Assembly: GCF_016704835.1 (NCBI RefSeq)
Contig: NZ_JADIZJ010000009.1
Coordinates: forward strand, 1-64,000
Source of the DNA: Sphingopyxis sp.
GTDB taxonomy: Bacteria; Pseudomonadota; Alphaproteobacteria; Sphingomonadales; Sphingomonadaceae
DNA length: 64,000 nucleotides
Direction: 5' to 3'
Under the pieces are notes generated by a model. It worked only from the letters and a program-made list of their open reading frames with translations, was not told where the DNA came from and searched no databases. The translations under genes and the position numbers were made by a program. Shown piece after piece: positions 17,300-26,131 of this stretch. Numbering within the stretch: the first letter of the stretch is position 1; every line of letters begins with the position of its first letter.

Positions 17300-17946
17300 A
17301 ACGCGAGGATTGGCGTGAAACGACGCACCTCTTCCGCCATGTCGTTCAAAACGAACCGATCGACCTGAACCCAGCTGTGCGCAGCAAAAGGTTCAGCGCG
17401 AATCCCGATCACGAGTGTCGATGCGCAGCCGATGCCGCTCAGATGCCGCGACAAGGCGATCGAACCCGATAGGCAGCGCCCGGCAGGCGAGCGATAAAGG
17501 CGTGCCGCCGCATAAGAAGAAAGGATCACTTGCGGCGCAAGGTCGGCTATCGCCTGGGACAGCGGCCGGGCGAGCTTTTGCTCCCGGAGCGACGCCACAA
17601 GTCGCGCGAGCCGGCCGCGGCGCAGCTGCCAACTGATCAGCATGTCGGAGCTCAGCGCACGGCCAACTTTGAGGGCGGTGGCGTGACCGTGCGGCTCAAA
17701 CGTGATTTCGGCTAGCGGCACGCGCGCCGGCTCAGGTCGTCGCGGCGCAGCCGACGGCCGCGCGATCCCCGCCGCGAGCAGATCTTCAATCGCGGTCTCG
17801 GCGTATCGCGCTGGGTCGGCGAACGTGCGAAATGCATCTGCGAGAGTTGGGGGCAGCTGAAAGTAGCGATCCTGCGCGAGGTCGAGAAAGATAATCTGCG
17901 AACCCGTGTCGCAGAACGAAAGTCCAGGGCGAAGTTCGTAGCCCAT
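17296..17946 (-). CDS. Lasso peptide B protein (fused recognition element and leader peptidase)
   Basis: A 216-residue protein combining two functions. Residues ~1-75 form a PqqD-like RiPP recognition element (FLDLAQDRYFQLPPTLADAFRTF) that binds the leader peptide. Residues ~90-216 are a transglutaminase-like cysteine protease that removes the leader. The catalytic Cys is in GRCLSGSIALSRHL and the His in AAHSWVQVD. Proteobacterial lasso clusters usually have this fused form. It lies 45 bp after the precursor gene and overlaps the cyclase start by 4 bp. No clear ribosome-binding site precedes ATG 17946. Confidence 0.92.
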   Translation of the reverse strand: MGYELRPGLSFCDTGSQIIFLDLAQDRYFQLPPTLADAFRTFADPARYAETAIEDLLAAGIARPSAAPRRPEPARVPLAEITFEPHGHATALKVGRALSSDMLISWQLRRGRLARLVASLREQKLARPLSQAIADLAPQVILSSYAAARLYRSPAGRCLSGSIALSRHLSGIGCASTLVIGIRAEPFAAHSWVQVDRFVLNDMAEEVRRFTPILAL

Positions 17947-17953
17947 AAGAGCA

Positions 17954-17984
17954 GAAAACGGGCGCCCTGCAGAGCCGAGCGCCC
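17954..17984 (-). terminator. Stem-loop between lasso precursor and B gene
   Basis: On the reverse strand GGGCGC (17984-17979) pairs with GCGCCC (17965-17960), and the stem is followed by GTTTTC. It lies 8 bp after the precursor stop. Such partial terminators after a precursor gene raise its expression relative to the enzymes, by attenuation or by protecting the 3' end of its message. Confidence 0.6.
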
Positions 17985-17991
17985 ATTTCCT

Positions 17992-18129
17992 TCAGTCCTG
18001 CGCGACGCCGCTCAGAAACTGCAGGCGCCCACCGCCCGAGTCCTGTTCGATCTTGGCGTCGCCCTTGGTTTCGACCGAGGCAGTGCCGAGGTCGATAACA
18101 TCCTCGGTGCGATCATCATAAGTATTCAT
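17992..18129 (-). CDS. Lasso peptide precursor (A peptide, sphingopyxin II-like)
   Basis: A 45-residue peptide with a good ribosome-binding site (AAAGGA, 9 bases before the ATG). The leader is residues 1-22 and ends TASVETK, with the conserved Thr at position -2. The predicted core is residues 23-45. It starts GDAKIEQD, so Gly1 and Asp8 can form an 8-residue macrolactam ring, and continues SGGGRLQ to end FLSGVAQD. Asp8 is the only Asp/Glu at ring positions 7-9 from Gly1. The core closely resembles sphingopyxin II as I remember it. B protein, cyclase and isopeptidase are adjacent, which makes the assignment strong despite the small size. Confidence 0.9.
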   Translation of the reverse strand: MNTYDDRTEDVIDLGTASVETKGDAKIEQDSGGGRLQFLSGVAQD

Positions 18130-18205
18130 GGCTATTTCCTTTCAGCAGTTACGACCGGAATGAGTCGCAAGTGAAAGTTATGCTCATGATCTGCTTCGAT
18201 CTATT

Positions 18206-18226
18206 TTATAATCTAATTATAATCTA
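18206..18226 (-). promoter_or_regulatory. Tandem ttataatcta repeat upstream of the lasso precursor
   Basis: Two exact 10-bp copies, ttataatcta, lie at 18206-18215 and 18217-18226, an 11-bp period, about 80-100 bp before the precursor start. The surroundings are the most AT-rich stretch of the region and contain TATAAT-like boxes on the reverse strand. It may be the promoter, or a site where two protein units bind the same face of the DNA. Confidence 0.45.
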
Positions 18227-18309
18227 TCGCAGCCCCCTCCGGCGTTAAGCTGCCGCTGTACACGGTCAAGACTTTTTGCCACAGCCGCGATAACTAAGAG
18301 GAATGCCCT

Positions 18310-18501
18310 ATGCTAACGTCGCTGCTGTTTGCCATCATGTTGCTTACCGCTTCGAGCAACGGGCCAGCGCCAATGACATTCGAGGCCGTCTATCGCTTGC
18401 CCTATGCCGACGGCACGCGAGTCTCAGTTTTCGATGACGCAGAAAGTCATCGTCCCCCCACACGGATCGACCTGGGTGCCCGGAGCCTACGTAACGATTA
18501 G
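18310..18501 (+). pseudogene. Short remnant resembling an M23-peptidase-like N-terminus
   Basis: A 63-residue frame with a ribosome-binding site (AAGAGGA) and a signal-peptide-like start (MLTSLLFAIMLLTASS). It is followed by YRLPYADGTRVSVFDDAESHRPPTRIDLGAR. That segment recalls the LPYADGT...D...H.PP.RID pattern found near the start of some secreted M23-family peptidase proteins. It stops right after, so it is either a truncated gene or a small secreted protein. It could also be a chance similarity. Confidence 0.35.
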
Positions 18502-18652
18502 CTAGAGAAATATTTCCGGAGCAGACTATAGCGCATCAGTTATCCTGACGGTTTGCAGCGATGTTCGCATAATCCGCCGGCCCATTCCACGCTGCAAGAT
18601 GGTGTCGCCGTCGGCCCCCGGGCAGATCAAAGCCTCTCTCAAATTCTCGCAG

Positions 18653-20035
18653 TCAGGTATCTGCAAGACGGGCGGTAAACTGTTCGCGCCACCAGTTCAC
18701 GTCCTCATGACAAATGTTGGCGAACATCGGTTTCCAGCGGGCGAGCCGTTCTTCTCTGGACATTGCGAGAGCCCGGTCGATGGCATCGGCAATGTCATCA
18801 GGGCTGTAGGGGTTTACCAGCAGCGCCTGTTCGAGCTGCGTGGCGGCGCCGGCGAAGCGTGAGAGGATGAGAACCCCAGGATCTTCAGGGTCTTGGGCCG
18901 CGACATATTCCTTCGCGACCAGGTTCATTCCGTCGCGCAGCGGCGTTACCAAGCCGATGCGGGCCGCCCGGTAAACGCCTGCCAGCACGTCGCGCGGGTA
19001 CCCTTGGTTGACGTAGCGCAGCGGCACCCAGTCGATGTCGGCAAAGGCGCCGTTGATACGGCCCGACAGCGCATCGAGCTGCGCGCGGATGTCCTGGTAG
19101 CTTTGGACGGCAGCGCGCGAGGGCGGGGCGATCTGCAGTAGATAGACCGCAGCGCGCGCCTCGGGCCTGGTTTCGAGATAGCGCTGATAGCCGTTAAAGC
19201 GTTCTTCGAGACCTTTGGAATAATCGAGCCGATCGACGCCGACGATCAGACTTCGCCCGATCGAGCTCTCGATCATACGCGCATGCGTCTCGACAGCGTG
19301 CGGGCTGTTCGCACCGGCCACAAATTCGCGCGTATCGATGCCAATCGGACACGCGATGGCGCAGATAGTGCGTCCGCCAACGGTGATCGAACCATCATCG
19401 TTGATCGACCCGGCCATTTGGGTAACGACATAGTCGTGGAAGGTTTCGAGCCATTCCTGCGTTTGAAATCCAATGACGTCGTAGGCGAACAAGGCTTCGA
19501 CCAAACGCCGGTGGTCGGGCAAGGCGGTGAGCAGGCGCGTGGGCGGCCAGGGGATGTGCAGAAAAAAGCCCAGGCGATTGGTCAGACCCCGCTGGCGGAG
19601 CACCCAGCCGAGCGGGATCATGTGATAGTCATGCACCCAGATCAGGTCGTCCGGCTGAATATGCGGGCCGATAAACTCGCCGAACAGGCGGTTGACGCGC
19701 TCGTACCCGCCCTGAAAATCGCGCTCGAACTCGGTCAGGCCGAGACGATAGTGGAAGAGCGGCCACAAGGTCCGATTGGCATAGCCGTCATAATATTCCT
19801 CGACGTCCTGTTCGGGCAGATCGATCGTGGCGGATGTTACCCCGTCATAAGTTTCGAACTTCGGCGCAACGGTTTCTCCGGTTTCACCCGACCAGCCGAA
19901 CCATATGCCGTCGGCCTCGCGCAGCGCCGCGGTGAGCGCCACCGCAAGCCCTCCCTGCGCCCCGGGTTGGTCCGCCGTGGGGGCCGACACGCGGTTCGAT
20001 ATGACAATCAGCCGACTCACCGGATGGCGCTCCAT
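18653..20035 (-). CDS. otsA: Trehalose-6-phosphate synthase
   Basis: A GT20 glycosyltransferase that joins UDP-glucose and glucose-6-phosphate. Family motifs are visible: SRLIVISNRVS at the N-terminus, NRTLWPLFHYR, WVHDYHMIPLG, GFFLHIPWPP, GVDRLDYSKGL, and TPLRDGMNLVAKEYVA near the C-terminus. The start at 20035 begins the conserved N-terminus; an in-frame extension to 20104 reads through the end of the glycoside hydrolase gene. It is the last gene of the otsB-GH15-otsA unit, and the overlap with the preceding gene suggests coupling. Trehalose here is probably an osmo/stress protectant. Confidence 0.95.
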   Translation of the reverse strand: MERHPVSRLIVISNRVSAPTADQPGAQGGLAVALTAALREADGIWFGWSGETGETVAPKFETYDGVTSATIDLPEQDVEEYYDGYANRTLWPLFHYRLGLTEFERDFQGGYERVNRLFGEFIGPHIQPDDLIWVHDYHMIPLGWVLRQRGLTNRLGFFLHIPWPPTRLLTALPDHRRLVEALFAYDVIGFQTQEWLETFHDYVVTQMAGSINDDGSITVGGRTICAIACPIGIDTREFVAGANSPHAVETHARMIESSIGRSLIVGVDRLDYSKGLEERFNGYQRYLETRPEARAAVYLLQIAPPSRAAVQSYQDIRAQLDALSGRINGAFADIDWVPLRYVNQGYPRDVLAGVYRAARIGLVTPLRDGMNLVAKEYVAAQDPEDPGVLILSRFAGAATQLEQALLVNPYSPDDIADAIDRALAMSREERLARWKPMFANICHEDVNWWREQFTARLADT

Positions 20036-21812
20036 GGCTTGCTGAGCAGCACGGCGCAATTGATGAGTCCCACCAGCGAATAGGTTTGGGGGTAGTTGCC
20101 CCACAGTTCACCGGTAACCGGATCGATATCCTCGGACAAAAGGCCTGCTGGCGTCCGGCGTGAGAGCATTTCGTCGAACAGCAAGCGCGCATCGGCGTCC
20201 CGACCGGTGACATGCAAAGCCTCGATCAGCCAGAAGGTACAAACATTAAATGCGGTGTGCGGCAGTCCGAAATCATCCTCTATGGCGTAGCGCAACATGT
20301 GCGAGCCGCGCCGCAGGCCGTTCTCAACCGCCGCTAGCGTCCCCAGAAAGCGCGGGTCGTCGGGTGCAAGAAATCTGAGATCAAGCAGTTGCAGGAGGCT
20401 CGCGTCGAGATCGTCGCCAGCGAAGGTCGCCGACAAGCGATCGCTGTCAGGCCGCCAGGCTGCCTGCTCAATGTGCAGCCGCATTTTTCCGCCCGGTCGC
20501 CCCAAAAGGCGTGCCGACCCGCGAGCCCGAGCACCTCGGCGGCGTTCGCCAGCCGGTCGCAGGCGGCCCAGCACATGGCGGCTGAATAGGTGTGGACATG
20601 GCTTTTGGTCCGCAGTTCCCAAAGCCCCGCGTCGGGCTTGTCGAAATTTTCCCAGGCGCGCTCGCCGATCGGTTCCAGGGCCTCGAAATCTTCGATGCCC
20701 GCGACGCGTAGCAAGCGATGGTCGAAAAACGCCTGGGCATTGGAGAGGATGATCTGGCCATAGGCATCGTGCTGGATCTGCTCATAGGCCTGATTGCCGA
20801 CACGGACCGGACCCATGCCGCGATAGCCGCTGAGCGCCGTCGCTTCCCGCTCCACGAGCGTGGCTTCGCCGCCCACGCCATAGAGCGGCTGGATGTGACC
20901 GCTGGCCGCGTTATCGACGATATTGCGCAGATATTCGAGATAGCTCTCCAGCACGTCGAGCGCGCCCAGCCGGTTAAGCGCTTGCACTGTGTAGTAAGCA
21001 TCGCGAACCCAGCAGTAGCGGTAATCCCAATTGCGCTCCGAGCCTGCATGTTCGGGGATCGAGGTTGTCAACGCCGCGACGATCGCACCGGTTTCTTCAT
21101 GCTGGCACAGCTTGAGCGTGATGGCCGAACGAATTACGGCCTCCTGCCACTCATAGGGTGTCGCGAGGCCGCGAACCCAGCTGCGCCACTCGTCGACCGT
21201 TTGGTCGAGCATCGATTCCACGCTGCTGCCGATTTCCCCGACAAAGCTCTCATCGGGGCCAAGGAAAAAATAAAGCGACCGCTCGACGCGAAACAGGCGC
21301 TCATCCTCGAGCCAGCCGATCGCCGCCGTGGTTGAAAGTCGCATCACGCTGCTGTCCACCTGATAGCGAATATGGTTCGAGCCACGCGTTGTCGGTGCGC
21401 GCGACGCGCCCCATTGGCGCGCCGGACGCAGTCGCACACGAATGCGCGGGCTCCCCGACAGCGGCCGAACGATGCGGGCGAACGCCACGGGACGATACAT
21501 TCGGCCGCTGCGCTTGTAACGCGGACAAAAGTCGATCACTTCGATCGAATTACCGCGCTCATCGACATGTCGAGTGACAAGCACCGGCGTATTGCGAAGA
21601 TAGGATTGGTGGGATTCGACGACGCCATCGAGGTCAATTTCCCAGAAGCCAAAAGCTTGTTCGCCAGCGGGCGGAGCGTCGTCGAGCAATGAGCAAAAGG
21701 CAGGGTCACCGTCGACCCTTGGCGTACAGCCCCAGACGAAGCGGCCCGCCCGATCGACGAGCGCGGACACCTGACAGTTTCCGATCGGCCAAAGGTCGAG
21801 CGTTGCTGTCAT
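20017..21812 (-). pseudogene. GH15 family glycoside hydrolase (glucoamylase/trehalase-like), frameshifted
   Basis: The N-terminal ~445 residues match the GH15 family: WPIGNCQVSALVDRAGRFVWGC, RNWDYRYCWVRDAYYTVQAL, and the catalytic-domain region GHIQPLYGVGGEA. The frame breaks in the run of five T's at 20484-20488. Adding one base restores RLHIEQAAWRPDSDRLSATFAG through the typical end EDIDPVTGELWGNYPQTYSLVGLIN at 20017. Repaired, the protein has about 598 residues, normal for the family. A homopolymer indel makes sequencing error likely. In operon with otsA and otsB it probably acts on trehalose or related alpha-glucosides. Confidence 0.85.
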
Positions 21813-22567
21813 GCTGCTTCGCCTAGCCAGTTACGCACGGCGGCCACATCGCTCAGTCGATAGCGAGCCGCGGTTGCCCGTTCGGCCCCGACCAGGACGC
21901 CGAATCCGCCAAACCGTTCGGCGGCCGCAAAACCCGCTTCGTCGGTGAGATCGTCACCAATGAAGATCGGGCGCGTGCCGAAGAAAGGTGATTGCGCCAT
22001 CAAATCGACAATCCCTGTCCCTTTGTCATGCCCGGAAGCGCGAAGTTCGATCATCATCTTGCCCTCCTGAATCATGAGTCCGCTCGCTGCGGCGAGCTCG
22101 CTTGCAAAGGACCGAACCTTCGTCTCGGCCGTTGGCGCGAGGCGATAGTGTAAGGCGACACCGAGCGACTTGGGTTCAACGATGATCCCTTCCTCTTGAG
22201 CGAACGCCGACCGCATTGCCTGTTCCACCGCATCAAGCGCCGCGGGACGAACGGGCGCGACCCGCTGCACACCGACTTGGACCTCCGCGCCATGACTTCC
22301 GACAAATCCAAATCGGGGCAGCGCATTTCCAAAAAAGTCGAACAGCTGCACGATCGAGCGCCCACTTACCAAAGCTATGCGTCCTTCGAAGGTTCCGGCC
22401 AATCGGGCGAGCAAGGCTTTGAGGGCTAGGTCGGCAACGACGGCCTCGGGACGGTCGACAAGATCGACAAGCGTCCCGTCGAAATCGAGCAAAAGGCTGG
22501 AGTTCAACGCGCTCAGCGGCGCAGGTGGCGCCAACCGGCTGGTGCTGGCGGATTTTGGCGACGGCAT
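21809..22567 (-). CDS. otsB: Trehalose-6-phosphate phosphatase
   Basis: A 252-residue HAD-superfamily phosphatase that removes phosphate from trehalose-6-phosphate. The nucleophile motif LLLDFDGTLVDL is near residue 27, motif II is ALVSGRS and the late acidic motif is FIGDDLTDEAGF. The length fits bacterial OtsB. Its stop overlaps the GH15 start by four bases, so it heads the otsB-GH15-otsA operon. Confidence 0.95.
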   Translation of the reverse strand: MPSPKSASTSRLAPPAPLSALNSSLLLDFDGTLVDLVDRPEAVVADLALKALLARLAGTFEGRIALVSGRSIVQLFDFFGNALPRFGFVGSHGAEVQVGVQRVAPVRPAALDAVEQAMRSAFAQEEGIIVEPKSLGVALHYRLAPTAETKVRSFASELAAASGLMIQEGKMMIELRASGHDKGTGIVDLMAQSPFFGTRPIFIGDDLTDEAGFAAAERFGGFGVLVGAERATAARYRLSDVAAVRNWLGEAA

Positions 22568-22715
22568 TCATCCGTCATAGGCCAGTCTGCGTCACTATTC
22601 CAATTCGAGTTCTAGGATGGCGATCTCTTTGCGTTGCAACGGCCGCTTTCAGGTCAAGGCTGCGTGTTTCGCAACGACCATTTTAGGCGCCTTTCTGCCC
22701 TCCAGCCGACCAAAT

Positions 22716-24770
22716 CTATATCGACAGCTTGGCATCTCCTTCCAAAATCCGTTGCTCCAGCTTCGGTCGACTACCTGGCTGCCACATCTGCGCCTGGTGC
22801 GAGACGCGGTAGCGAAGGGGTCCGCCATCGGGCGTGGTCGCTCTTACGATCGGGCGGACGATGCAAACAAACTCGGCTTCGATGGCGTCAGGGCCAGCAC
22901 TGACAACAGCATAGCCGTGCCCCGCCATATCGACAAATTCCAGATGCGGCGCGACTTCCGGGTTGGTCAGCGCTCGCGCCGCCTCGATATTGCCGCTCGC
23001 CGCATATTCGAGCGCCGAGCGCACCCCGCGTTTGATCGTCAAGTTGATCGTATGCTCGGGATCGCCAGCTGCCGGTTTACGCACGAATAGCGGGCGTAGC
23101 GGAAAGTCCTTGTAATATTCCGACGCCTCACCGAGGCCTGGTGCGGAGATTGATCCGGTTATGAAACTGACCCCCACCGGCGCGAATCCGGCGGGTGGCA
23201 AGGTGGGTGCGGCATAGCCCGCCCAGAAGCTATGACGGTCGCCCGATACAGTGACGAAGCCTGATATTTTATTATCGCGGACCAGGTCGTAGATTTCCGC
23301 TCGCTCGGCAAATGCGCCGCTGATGTCGCCGCCGCCGAAGGTGCCGTAATCCTTGCCGGGCCACTTCGCCTCTACCAGCCCTGCGGGCAGGTTCTGAGGA
23401 TCGGTGCGCATGTCAAGCGTGCCGTTCGTCGCGCCCCAGATTTTCCAGGTTGCGGTTGATTTGGTCAACCGCTCCTTCAGCCACGCCTTCTGCGTGCGGC
23501 CGAGCACGGTGTGAGAGGGCTCGTCCTTGCGGAAATTGGGGATGGTCTTATCGCCAATTGATATGGTCGCGGGCGGCTTTCCGCTGGCATAGTCCTTCCC
23601 GCCGTCGACGATCTCCATCCACTCCTGCGGGATGAAGGGATATTCTCCCGAGTCGAGCGCTGCGGCCTCGGTTCGATCCGTCGGATCCGCCGCTTTGTAG
23701 CTGTGCAAGTCGGTCAAGATCAGATCGACGTGCCGGCCGTAGCGCAGCGCGCGATAGGTGGTCATGCTGCCGACCGCGATACGATTATTCGTCTCGGTCC
23801 CGAAGCCGTCCTCGTCGAAGGTTTCAATAGGTGCGTTCGCCACCGCCGGCGGCACGAACTGATCGGTTCCAGTGCCCGATGCCTTGCGGACGCGGGACGG
23901 GATAAATTCCCACCAGGCCTGGTTCGCGTCGACGCGTAGCTGCTGCGCGGGCTCGACCTTGCCGCCAAATTTGGTGAAACTTTGCCAGCCCTGCCAAGAG
24001 AATTCGTGATTGTCGCCCATGCATATGAAGGGAAAAGTGGCGCGCGCATCCTGGATGTCGGGATCGTTTATATGCGCGCGATAAACGTGGCGATATCCGG
24101 CCAGATTGGTCGGCACCTAGAAATTACCGACCTTGCGCGCGTCCGGTATGTGGCCGAGATCATAACCGGTGCGCGCGTAGCGATGCGGTGTTTCTTCTGG
24201 ATATTCGACCACTTCATAGATGAAATCGCCCAGATGAAGGACGAAGCCGAGTTTGCGGTCGGCTGGCGCACGCGCGTCCTCCCAGATCATCCGGCGATAC
24301 GCGTTCTGCGCGCCTTCGTTGACGCTGTTGCAGGATACAAAAGCAAAGCGAACGGGGCGTTGGTCGGTGGCGCGCGGCGCGGTGATCGTGCGCCCGATCC
24401 GGCTACCCGCGCCGCTGTCGTCGGTGAAACGATACCAATGGACCGTCGCCGGCGCGAGCCCACCGACCAGCGCACGGCAGGTCCAGTCGGCAGCGGCCAG
24501 CACCGGCGTACGCGCGGTAGCGACGACACGGCGGAAGTCTGGGTCCAGTGCGATTTCCACCGTCAGTTCATGGCGTTCGCCTTTCTCATAGGGCCGTCGG
24601 GTCCAGAGGACGATGCTATGGTCATCCGGATCCCCCGACGCGACACCTTGTGGAAAAAGCGTTCGATCTTCTCTCCAGTCCCTATGCGAAGGCGCTGCGG
24701 CCAGTCGCGACGCCCAGATGCCGCTTATACCCATCGATGCTGCGCACGCCATAAACTGCCGTCGATTCAT
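22716..24770 (-). pseudogene. phoD: PhoD-like alkaline phosphatase/phosphodiesterase with an in-frame amber codon
   Basis: A secreted metallophosphatase. The N-terminus has a twin-arginine-type signal (MNRRQFMACAASMG), followed by the PhoD N-terminal domain (FPQGVASGDPDDHSIVLWTRR) and the metal site (FVSCNS, LHLGDFIYE). At 24117-24119 a TAG interrupts the frame between KVGNF and VPTNLAGYRHVYRAH, where the family has Tyr. The rest continues in the same frame with ICMGDNHEFSWQGW, SIGDKTIP and GFVTVSGDRHSFWAG. Without the stop the protein would be 684 residues. This is a nonsense mutation or a base-call error rather than a frameshift. Confidence 0.85.
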
Positions 24771-24896
24771 CTCTCGTCCCCTGAGCCAAGCCGATAACGT
24801 CCTGCCGCCAATCTCTATCCAGCTTCGCCTGACACGGAAGACCTAGGCCACGAGAGCCCGTGACTTTTCGACAAAGGGCAAAAAGCGGGTGAATAA

Positions 24897-25715
24897 TCGA
24901 TCACAGGCCGGCTGCTGCGACAGCCAAGCACGCGGTGCAGAAGGACGGCCGATGTCCCCGGCGGCGAGCGACTGCGCATCGAACCCGGGTCGCTTCGCAC
25001 GCGCGACGTTCAGGTTGGGCGCCATGTCGCGATCAGTCCGGGCGCCGTTCCCCGCTTTCTAGACCATTTCGAATGGGCTTATGGGCGGCTTGGACGCAGC
25101 GACGCGATTATAGCCGTCGCGGCAGCGCATCACCGCTTCGTCTGGATCCACCCCTTTCTCGATGGCAACGGCCGCGTCGCCCGGCTCATGTCGCACGCGA
25201 TGCTGCTCGATACGCTCGACACGGGCGGTGTCTGGTCGGTTGCGCGCGGACTTGGCCGCACCACTCAAGACTATAAACGCCATCTCGCCGCATGCGACCT
25301 GCGTCGCCGCAACGATCTCGATGGCCGCGACGCATTCAGCGAGGAAGAGCTTGCGGCTTTCACGCGCTATTTTCTGCAGATTTGTATCGATCAGGTCGAT
25401 TTCATGCAGAGCCTGGTCGATCCCAACCGGCTGCGGGTCCGTATTCACTGCTGGATCGAGGAGGAGGCTGCGCTGGGCAATATCCCGCTCAAGGCCGGCG
25501 CCATCATCGACGCGATTCTCTATCGCGGCGAACTCCCGCGCGGCGAACTCGAGGCCGTGGTCGGAACCGGTGACCGACAGGCACGGCGGGTGGCAGCTAG
25601 CCTGCTTGATCTTGGCGTCATCGTTTCCGAAAGCAGCCGCGCTCCGCGTCGCATGGCTTTTCCCGCTACTCTCGCCTCGCGATGGATGCCGGGTTTGTTC
25701 CCCGACAAAAGTTAG
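24897..25715 (+). pseudogene. Fic-domain protein, 5'-truncated
   Basis: Fic proteins transfer AMP or other groups onto targets. The hallmark motif HPFLDGNGRVAR is intact at about 25154-25187, preceded by RIEPGSLRTRDVQVGRHVAISPG and AAAHHRFVWI. The C-terminal half is the winged-helix Fic partner, LPRGELEAVVGTGDRQARRV, ending FPATLASRWMPGLFPDK. The frame is open only back to a TAA at 24894 and has no ATG or GTG before the Fic motif region. About 100 N-terminal residues of the usual protein, with the inhibitory helix, are missing. It is not expressed as a normal Fic protein unless started at an unusual codon or at ATG 25188. Confidence 0.75.
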
Positions 25716-26131
25716 GATCGACCCGTCCGATTTTTATAACCCGCCCGGGCCGCGACATCCGGTCGAACGGGAATCTGGCAATTCCCTCCCCTTATTGCTG
25801 GCCGATCTTCCGGACCTCGCGCCATCCGCCAGCAACCCGGCAAATACGGCCCGAATTCCCGCTTCGGTCACGGTAGCAGGCGCGACATCGACATCGATGA
25901 TGATCATATCCGGCGCATCCAGCTCCTCGATGATCGAACACCCCGATGCGGCCGCAGCCCGCTGTTTCCGCCCTTGGTGTCGATCGCAATCGCAGGCTTG
26001 CGGCCTTGCGCAGAATGTTTTGAAGTTTTCGCCTGACTCTTTACGGGCACCGGACTGCTTGCCTTGCATCGCGCTCGGCTTTCGCGCGCAGCCGTTCGTA
26101 TAAAGGTAGATCGTCAGGATTTTGAATTACG
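25716..26131. other. Gap between Fic remnant and rlmJ, no gene recognised
   Basis: The only frame of note is on the reverse strand (25734-26069). It has a plausible-looking hydrophobic stretch (DMIIIDVDVAPATVTEAGIR) inside otherwise low-complexity sequence. I do not recognise it and it lacks a ribosome-binding site. It may be a fragment of a degraded gene. Confidence 0.4.
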
